From contig JAPSIJ010000182.1 of the NCBI GenBank assembly GCA_031178805.1, positions 1-5,551 of the forward strand: DNA of 5,551 bases, given 5' to 3'. This DNA is from Cellulomonas sp. GTDB lineage: Bacteria; Actinomycetota; Actinomycetes; Actinomycetales; Cellulomonadaceae. Below are positions 1-4,440 of this stretch, piece by piece. Made by a program: the position numbers and the translations under genes. The notes under the pieces are model-generated. The model saw only the letters and a list, made by a program, of their open reading frames with translations, was not told where the DNA came from and ran no database searches. Position 1 is the first letter of the stretch, and each line of letters opens with the position of its first letter.

Positions 1-2402
1 GCCACCAGCCCGCGCAGGTCCAGGGGTGCGGGCGCGACCGTGCGCCGGGGGTCGTCGTCCTCGTCGTTCGGCTCGACCAGGTCGAGGAACGGCGAGGGCT
101 GGTCGTCCTCGTCGGACACCGCGGTGACCAGCAGGGTCCGCCGGGCCCGGCTGACGGCGACGTGGAACGAGCGCAGCTCGTCGGCGAGCACCGCCGCGCG
201 CGCCGCGGCCCCGGCCTCCGCCGCGGCGTGCGCGGTGGCGCGGGCGTCGGCCGCGGGCTCCGCGGCGGGCCGCGCGCCCCGGCCCGACAGCACGTCGACC
301 AGCGCCTGCGAGCCGAGCAGGGAGTCGCGCAGCCGCAGGTCCGGCCACACGCCCTCCTGCACGCCGGCCACCGCCACGACGTCCCACTCGCGGCCGGCGG
401 CGCCCGCGGGGGTGAGCACCTGCACGGCGTCCCGGCTGGCCCGCGCGGCGATGGTGTCGGAGGGCAGCTCCTGGGCCTCCACCCACTCGAGGAACGCCGC
501 CGCGCGCGCCTGGGGCATCCGGTCGACGAACGTCTCCGCGGCGCGGAACAGCGCCAGCACGGCGTCGAGGTCGCGGTCCGCCCGCGCACCGCCCGGGCCG
601 CCGGCGAGCGCGGCCCGGCGCCACGGCTCCGCCAGCCCGGCGGCGTCCCACAGCGCCCAGAGCACCGTCTGCGCGTCGGCGCCCGGCAGCGCCGCGGCGG
701 CCCGGCCCTCCGCGAGCACGGTCGCCAGCCGGGACACCGGCCGCCGCACGGCGGGCGGCAGCGTGGCGGCGCGCGCGGGCTCGGTGAGCACCTCGACCAG
801 CAGCTCGTCGCTCGCGCGGCCCCCGCCGCCGGCGACCTCCTCCGCCCGCAGCGCGCGGCGCAGCCGGCGCAGGCCGACCGCGTCCAGCCCGCCCAGCGGC
901 GAGCAGCACAGCCGGGCCGCGAGCTCCGCGTCCAGCGCCGCGCCGCCGGCGTCCGGGCCGAGCGCGCACCGCAGCGAGTCGAGCAGCGGGCGCACCGCAG
1001 GCTCGTCGCGCAGCGGGACGTCGCTGCCGACCACGGCGACCGGCACCGAGGCGGCGCCCAGCGCGCGGCGCAGCGCCGTCACCTGGCTGCCGGCGCGGGC
1101 GACGACCGCCATCTCCGCCCACGGCGTGCCGTCCTCGAGGTGCGCGCGGCGCAGCGCGTGCGCGATCCAGGCGGCCTCCTGCGCCGGGCTGGGCAGCACG
1201 GCGGCGCGCACGCCGGCGGCCGGGTCCTCGGGCGAGGTCGCGGGCACCGGCAGGCCGTCGCGGGTCACCGGCAGCGCCCGCCGGTGCGCGGCGCCGCCGA
1301 CGACCGCCACCCGCTCCGCCACCCGGGCGACGACCGCCCGCAGCGCGGGGCCGTGCCGGCGCACGCCGTCGAGCACCATCCGGTGCGCGTCGAGCTCGCC
1401 GGGGCCGTCGCCCACGACGTCGGCCCGGCCGACCAGCGCGGGCGTCGCGCCGCGGAACGTCTGCACCGCGGCGTCCGGGTCGGCGAGCAGCAGCAGCCGG
1501 GCGCCGTCGTCCTGCAGCACCCGCAGCAGCCGCGCCGTCGCCTCGGTGACCTCCTGGTAGTCGTCCACCACGACCAGCCGCCACCGCGGCCGGGGCCGGC
1601 CGGGCAGCTCGGCGTCCCACCCGCGCAGCACCTCGGCGGCCTCCTCGACCACCACGGCCGGGTCGTACCGGGCGCCGGCGTCGGGCGTGCCCGCGCGCAG
1701 CGTCGTCACGTCGAGGTACTCCTCGTACAGCGCCGCCGCGGACACCCACTCCGGGCGCCCGTGCCGCTCCCCCAGCAGGGCGAGGTCCGCCGGCGCCAGG
1801 CCGCGCTCCGCCGCGCGCATGATGAGGTCGCGCAGCTCGCCGCGGAACGCGCGCAGGGTCAGCGCCTCGTCCGGCACCCCGGCCGGCCAGCGCAGCGGCA
1901 CGCCCTCGCCCGCCGCGTGCCCCGCGAGCAGCTCCGCCAGCGCCAGGTCCTGCTCCGGCCCGGAGATCAGGGTGGGGGCCGGCTCGCCCAGCAGCGCGGC
2001 GCGCGCCCGCAGCACGGCGAACGCCGCGGAGGCCGCCGTGCGCACCATCGCCTGGCCCGTGGTCCGGCGCACCCGGGCGCCGATCCGGTCCCGCAGCTCC
2101 GCGGCGGCGCGGCGGGAGGCCGCGAGGACCAGCACCTCGTCCGGCGACGGCCGGCCCGGCGACGGGAACAGCGCGTCCTCGTCCGCGCCGAGCGCCGCGG
2201 CCACCGCCTCGACCGCCAGCAGCGTCTTGCCCGTGCCCGCGGCGCCGACCACGAGCAGCGCCGGGTCGGTGCCCGCGAGCAGCCGGTCCACCACCGCGCG
2301 CTGGTCCGCCCCGAGGCGCACGCGCGCGGGCACGTCCGCGAGCGCGGGCCGCACGAGGCGCAGCCCGCCCGCGGCCGGCGGGGCGGTGGGGGTCGGGGTC
2401 AC
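1..2402 (-). CDS. adnA: AdnA-like UvrD/Rep-family DNA helicase subunit, partial (C-terminus off the left edge)
   Basis: Eight hundred residues are visible, reading leftward from GTG at 2402; the frame is still open at the edge. SF1A motor motifs appear in order: a Q-motif-like GADQ near residue 31, Walker A GAAGTGKT (53-60), motif Ia around VLVLAASRRAA (90-100), motif II VVVDD (277-281), motif III LLLADPDAAVQTFRG (304-318), motif V AAGREWDVVAVAGVQEGVWP (668-687) and motif VI FHVAVSRAR (746-754). Motif II is DD rather than the usual DE, and motif V lacks the usual AKG lysine; as I recall both are typical of AdnA. AdnA pairs with AdnB to unwind and resect double-strand ends. AdnA proteins run to roughly 1,050 residues, so a PD-(D/E)XK nuclease domain is expected beyond the window. 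The visible end (an acidic stretch at 763-786, then LDLRGLV) looks like the motor-nuclease junction. An in-frame TGA lies 15 nt before the GTG, so no earlier start is possible. Helicase family is near certain; AdnA identity rests on motifs and gene context. Confidence 0.85.
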   Translation of the reverse strand, partial: MTPTPTAPPAAGGLRLVRPALADVPARVRLGADQRAVVDRLLAGTDPALLVVGAAGTGKTLLAVEAVAAALGADEDALFPSPGRPSPDEVLVLAASRRAAAELRDRIGARVRRTTGQAMVRTAASAAFAVLRARAALLGEPAPTLISGPEQDLALAELLAGHAAGEGVPLRWPAGVPDEALTLRAFRGELRDLIMRAAERGLAPADLALLGERHGRPEWVSAAALYEEYLDVTTLRAGTPDAGARYDPAVVVEEAAEVLRGWDAELPGRPRPRWRLVVVDDYQEVTEATARLLRVLQDDGARLLLLADPDAAVQTFRGATPALVGRADVVGDGPGELDAHRMVLDGVRRHGPALRAVVARVAERVAVVGGAAHRRALPVTRDGLPVPATSPEDPAAGVRAAVLPSPAQEAAWIAHALRRAHLEDGTPWAEMAVVARAGSQVTALRRALGAASVPVAVVGSDVPLRDEPAVRPLLDSLRCALGPDAGGAALDAELAARLCCSPLGGLDAVGLRRLRRALRAEEVAGGGGRASDELLVEVLTEPARAATLPPAVRRPVSRLATVLAEGRAAAALPGADAQTVLWALWDAAGLAEPWRRAALAGGPGGARADRDLDAVLALFRAAETFVDRMPQARAAAFLEWVEAQELPSDTIAARASRDAVQVLTPAGAAGREWDVVAVAGVQEGVWPDLRLRDSLLGSQALVDVLSGRGARPAAEPAADARATAHAAAEAGAAARAAVLADELRSFHVAVSRARRTLLVTAVSDEDDQPSPFLDLVEPNDEDDDPRRTVAPAPLDLRGLV

Positions 2403-2408
2403 GGCCCG

Positions 2409-2414
2409 ATCCCA
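2409..2414 (-). promoter_or_regulatory. possible -10 element of adnA (leaderless)
   Basis: Read on the minus strand the hexamer is TGGGAT, followed by 6 nt and then the GTG at 2402. A start site 7 nt past the hexamer would fall exactly on the G of GTG, giving a leaderless message. The second base is G where -10 elements almost always have A, so this is the weakest of the three leaderless cases. A poor Shine-Dalgarno (GGGATCGG) could be argued instead. No -35 is recognisable. Confidence 0.3.
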
Positions 2415-2448
2415 TCACACGCCACCGACACCCGCGGGCGGCGTCCCG

Positions 2449-2472
2449 CGCGGTCCGGGGCGCGGTCCGGGC
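2449..2472. repeat. two tandem 12-bp direct repeats upstream of tetR
   Basis: CGCGGTCCGGGG at 2449-2460 is followed directly by CGCGGTCCGGGC at 2461-2472, identical in 11 of 12 positions. The repeats lie in the 99-bp adnA/tetR divergent promoter region. The second copy ends 17 bp before the likely tetR -10, so it covers the place where a -35 element would sit. That position fits an operator or activator site. It could also be a chance duplication in GC-rich sequence. Short palindromes CCCGCGGG (2431-2438) and CCGCGCGG (2446-2453) are nearby, but I see no long TetR-style inverted repeat. Confidence 0.55.
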
Positions 2473-2489
2473 GACCCCCGGCGGCTGGC

Positions 2490-2495
2490 TATCAT
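2490..2495 (+). promoter_or_regulatory. -10 element of tetR, predicted leaderless transcript
   Basis: TATCAT fits the actinobacterial TAnnnT pattern and is the most AT-rich hexamer in a GC-saturated intergenic region. Six nucleotides separate it from ATG at 2502, so a start site 7 nt past the hexamer would be the A of the ATG. No purine-rich Shine-Dalgarno precedes the ATG, which agrees with a leaderless message. No TTGACA-like -35 is seen; the 12-bp repeats occupy that position. Confidence 0.55.
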
Positions 2496-2501
2496 CGCCC
2501 G

Positions 2502-3170
2502 ATGGACCAGCCCCCGGGCCGCGGACGCCCCGTGCGGATGCCGCGTGCGGCACGGCGCGCGCAGGTGCTCGCCGTCGCCCAGGAGCTGTTCACCTCCGAG
2601 GGCTTCCACCACGTCTCGATGGACGACATCGCCGACCGCGCCGAGGTGAGCAAGCCGGTCCTCTACCGGCACTTCCCCTCCAAGCTCGACCTCTACCTCA
2701 CCGTGGTGGACGCCCGCGGCGACGAGCTGCTCTCGGCGGTGGACGCCGCCGCGGCGACGCACCCGCCCGGCGAGGTGCGGCCGCACGACGCCCGCGCGAT
2801 CGTCACCGGCGTGGTGCGCGCGTACCTCGACTTCGTGGACGGGGCGGGCGAGTCCTCCGCCCTGCTGTTCGAGTCGGACGTCCGGCACGACCAGGAGGTG
2901 CGGGCCCGGGTGGAGCGCGCCACGGCGGAGGTCACGCGGCGGCTGGAGGCGGTGCTGGCCGAGGTCGCGGGCGTGCCCCGGGAGACCGCCGCCCTGCTGG
3001 CCCCGTCGGTCGCCGCGATGGCGCAGTCGGCGGCCACCCGGCGCCTGCGGGCCGAGGACGACGCGCGCGACCGGTCCGCGCGGGACACGGCCGCCCTGGT
3101 CGCGCGCCTCGCCTGGGGCGGCATCGCGGACTTCGTGCCCGGCGCGGACGACGCGGCGCCCCGGGACTGA
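2502..3170 (+). CDS. TetR/AcrR-family transcriptional regulator (Rv3208-like)
   Basis: A 222-residue protein, a normal TetR length. After a basic N-terminus (GRGRPVRMPRAARR), residues 18-62 form the DNA-binding domain: helix 1 AQVLAVAQELFTSEGF, helix 2 SMDDIADRAEV, then the recognition helix SKPVLYRHFPSKLDLYL, the hallmark TetR signature. The rest should be the helical ligand-binding and dimerisation domain. Its tail AWGGIADFVP resembles the WGGL ending I recall for mycobacterial Rv3208. The gene is divergent from adnA and lies 123 nt upstream of the DUF3107 gene, the same partner Rv3208 has in M. tuberculosis. ATG 2502 is preferred over ATG at codon 13 (2538) because the -10 hexamer is spaced for a leaderless start at 2502. 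The ligand is unknown. Divergent orientation and the upstream repeats make adnA and tetR itself possible targets, which is inference. Confidence 0.93.
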   Translation: MDQPPGRGRPVRMPRAARRAQVLAVAQELFTSEGFHHVSMDDIADRAEVSKPVLYRHFPSKLDLYLTVVDARGDELLSAVDAAAATHPPGEVRPHDARAIVTGVVRAYLDFVDGAGESSALLFESDVRHDQEVRARVERATAEVTRRLEAVLAEVAGVPRETAALLAPSVAAMAQSAATRRLRAEDDARDRSARDTAALVARLAWGGIADFVPGADDAAPRD

Positions 3171-3293
3171 CGGCGCCCGGCGCGCGGCCCGGCGCTCGGC
3201 CGAGGGCGAACGCACCCCGCCCGGCGGACCCCGCGGCCCGCGCCCGGCCTAGGATGACGACGCAGCGACCGACGAGCGAGGAGACGACGAAGC
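3171..3293 (+). promoter_or_regulatory. tetR-DUF3107 intergenic region with the DUF3107 promoter
   Basis: The 123-nt gap contains the hexamer TAGGAT at 3250-3255, a TAnnnT-type -10. A start site 7 nt downstream (about 3262) would give a 32-nt leader. The Shine-Dalgarno AGGAG at 3279-3283 lies 10 nt before GTG 3294. No convincing -35 is present. A perfect 10-bp palindrome, CTCGGCCGAG at 3195-3204, has no loop or T-run, so it looks more like a protein-binding site than a terminator; it may also be chance. The promoter suggests DUF3107 can be transcribed independently of tetR, although read-through is not excluded. Confidence 0.5.
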
Positions 3294-3518
3294 GTGGACA
3301 TCACGATCGGTGTGCAGAACCTGCCGCGCGAGCTGGTGATCGAGTCGGACCAGACGGCCGACGAGGTCACCGCCGCCGTCACCGAGGCCCTGACCGGCAA
3401 GCCGGTCCTCGAGCTGGTCGACACCCGGGGCCGGCGCGTCGTCGTGCCGTCCGCGTCGATCGGCTACGTCGAGATCGGCACCGAGTCGAAGGGCCGGGTG
3501 GGCTTCGGCGCGATCTGA
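3294..3518 (+). CDS. DUF3107 family protein (TB9.4/Rv3208A type)
   Basis: A 74-residue protein, matching the usual length of this family. The N-terminal strand MDITIGVQNLPREL, a central helix (TADEVTAAVTEALTG, 21-35), the strand-turn TRGRRVVVPSASIGYVEIG (44-62) and the terminal GRVGFGAI match what I remember of mycobacterial TB9.4, which has the same PREL, RGRR, YVEIG and RVGFG blocks. The predicted fold is a small beta-alpha-beta domain with no signal peptide or membrane segment, so it should be cytosolic. The biochemical function of the family is not known to me. The start is GTG (read as Met), supported by AGGAG 10 nt upstream. The gene follows tetR on the same strand and converges on the ferritin-like gene across a hairpin. 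Placement beside this TetR gene is conserved in mycobacteria, which suggests a functional link but does not prove one. Confidence 0.93.
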   Translation: MDITIGVQNLPRELVIESDQTADEVTAAVTEALTGKPVLELVDTRGRRVVVPSASIGYVEIGTESKGRVGFGAI

Positions 3519-3537
3519 GCCGCACCCCCCGCACGGC

Positions 3538-3574
3538 ACGACGCCCCCGCACCGGTCCGGTGCGGGGGCGTCGT
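3538..3574. terminator. bidirectional hairpin terminator between convergent genes
   Basis: Arms 3538-3555 and 3557-3574 are perfectly complementary over 18 bp around a single central T at 3556. As RNA this would be a stem of about 17 bp with a GUC loop, very GC-rich. It lies 19 nt past the DUF3107 stop and 16 nt past the ferritin-like stop on the other strand, so it can serve both genes. No U-run follows on either strand, which is common for terminators in high-GC actinobacteria. Confidence 0.85.
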
Positions 3575-3590
3575 CGTCCGGTCGGGGGCG

Positions 3591-4331
3591 TCAGGCGGTC
3601 AGGCCCAGCCGGGACATCCGGCGGGTGTGCTCCGCGGTGAGCTCGCCGAACAGCTTCCCCGCCGCCGCGGGGTCCTCCGCGGGCGCGTCCGCGGGCAGCT
3701 CGGGCTCGGCGGCCTGCGCCGCCTGCGCGGCCTCGGCGGCGGCCGTCTCGCGGCGGGTCACCAGCCGGCCGAGGGCCGGGTGCGCCGACATCGCCTGCTG
3801 CACCACGCCGAGCGCCTCGCCGACCAGCCGGCGGCCCCACAGGGCCAGCCGGGAGACCAGCACCTCGTCCTGCGCCCCGGCCGCCTCGAGCTCGCCGACC
3901 GCCAGGTCCGCGTGCGCGGCGTCGTCCAGCACGTCGAGCAGCAGCGCGCGCGACCGGTCGTCCACGGCGGCGGCGGCGATCCGGCAGAAGTCGTCGGACA
4001 CGCCCTCGGCCACGTAGGTGCGCAGCAGCCGCTCCCACCAGGTGCTCGGCTGGGTCCGGGAGTCGAAGTCCTCCAGCAGCCGGGCGTACGCGCCGAGGCA
4101 CTCCCCGGGGTCGCCGCCGAGCTCGACGACCCGCGCGAGGACGCGGTCACGCCGGTCGACCGCCGCGGCGGCGAGCCGGCTGAGCTCCAGCTGCTGGGCG
4201 GTGGTGGGCGCGACGCGGGCGTCCTCGGCGAGCCGGTTGAACGCGACGTGCTGCAGGTGGGCGACCAGCCCCAGCAGCTCGACGGTGTCGGCGGCGAACG
4301 CCTGCTGGGCTTCGGGAGCGGCCTCGGTCAT
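3591..4331 (-). CDS. ferritin-like fold protein, MiaE_2 type (Rv3210c-like)
   Basis: A 246-residue, mostly helical protein without signal peptide or membrane segments. Helices run roughly at 12-37, 43-71, 98-124 and 126-151, followed by 158-183 (LVSRLALWGRRLVGEAL). Then comes an Ala/Pro/Glu-rich, probably disordered stretch (about 195-224, with an AAQAAQAAE repeat) and a last helix LFGELTAEHTRRMSRLGL (227-244). The pattern W-W-E-R-L-L-x-T-Y-V-A-E-G-x-x-D-D-F (98-115) and the Arg-Met-x-x-Leu-Gly-Leu ending fit the actinobacterial ferritin-like family distantly related to tRNA hydroxylase MiaE. Possible metal ligands are E18, E109, D113/D114 and D137/H140, but helix 2 has no ExxH pair (see findings), so enzymatic activity is uncertain. 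The start ATG at 4331 is backed by a -10-like TACGCT 6 nt upstream. The gene is convergent with DUF3107 and divergent from the MFS gene, the position Rv3210c holds relative to TB9.4. Confidence 0.85.
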   Translation of the reverse strand: MTEAAPEAQQAFAADTVELLGLVAHLQHVAFNRLAEDARVAPTTAQQLELSRLAAAAVDRRDRVLARVVELGGDPGECLGAYARLLEDFDSRTQPSTWWERLLRTYVAEGVSDDFCRIAAAAVDDRSRALLLDVLDDAAHADLAVGELEAAGAQDEVLVSRLALWGRRLVGEALGVVQQAMSAHPALGRLVTRRETAAAEAAQAAQAAEPELPADAPAEDPAAAGKLFGELTAEHTRRMSRLGLTA

Positions 4332-4337
4332 CCGAGC

Positions 4338-4343
4338 AGCGTA
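4338..4343 (-). promoter_or_regulatory. -10 element of the ferritin-like gene, predicted leaderless transcript
   Basis: The minus-strand hexamer TACGCT fits TAnnnT and stands 6 nt before ATG 4331, so initiation 7 nt past it would begin on the ATG itself. No Shine-Dalgarno precedes the ATG. The spacing is the same as in the tetR promoter. No -35 match is seen. Confidence 0.45.
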
Positions 4344-4353
4344 GCGCCGCCGG

Positions 4354-4359
4354 TAGGAT
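4354..4359 (+). promoter_or_regulatory. -10 element of the MFS transporter gene
   Basis: TAGGAT, identical to the hexamer before DUF3107, lies on the plus strand 10 bp from the oppositely oriented -10 of the ferritin-like gene. The two promoters would therefore overlap and probably compete. Predicted initiation near 4366 gives a leader of about 75 nt. No clear -35 is visible. Confidence 0.45.
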
Positions 4360-4390
4360 GGCCGGAGCTGAGGGTGTTGCGACGCGACCT

Positions 4391-4412
4391 GGTGGCGGGG
4401 AGGCGCGTCACC
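4391..4412 (+). other. possible hairpin in the MFS 5' leader
   Basis: GGTGGCG (4391-4397) can pair with CGTCACC (4406-4412) through seven base pairs including one G-U, leaving an 8-nt loop that contains GGAGG. A competing pairing joins GACGCG (4381-4386) to CGCGTC (4404-4409). I recognise no riboswitch class. Such stems arise easily by chance at this GC content. Confidence 0.25.
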
Positions 4413-4427
4413 GCTCCTGCGTACCCC

Positions 4428-4433
4428 GGAGGT
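4428..4433 (+). promoter_or_regulatory. strong Shine-Dalgarno of the MFS gene
   Basis: GGAGGT lies 7 nt before GTG 4441 and fixes that codon as the start. It rules out ATG at codon 29 and the out-of-frame ATG at 4358. Confidence 0.85.
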
Positions 4434-4440
4434 CGCCCTC

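Noticed and set aside
40..1560. Plus-strand frame encoding a Ser/Arg/Ala-rich protein of 506 residues
   Set aside because: Antisense shadow of adnA; no family resemblance and no ribosome binding site.
2431..2453. Palindromes CCCGCGGG and CCGCGCGG as TetR operator half-sites
   Set aside because: Eight-base GC-only palindromes are expected by chance at this composition; not called as a separate feature.
162..2501. Long plus-strand open frame running into the tetR gene, seemingly a fusion of more than 1,000 residues
   Set aside because: The part before 2502 is antisense to the helicase gene and encodes low-complexity Arg/Gly/Ala/Gln/His-rich sequence without domains. It stays open only because of the GC-rich third-position bias of the opposite strand; the real product starts at 2502.
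3249..3539. Minus-strand frame of 96 residues opposite DUF3107
   Set aside because: Fully antisense to a gene with clear family identity; no recognisable domain and no start signals.
3591..4331. Calling the ferritin-like gene miaE, a tRNA hydroxylase
   Set aside because: Similarity is to the fold family only, and the expected helix-2 ligand pair is not visible, so a specific enzyme name is not supported.
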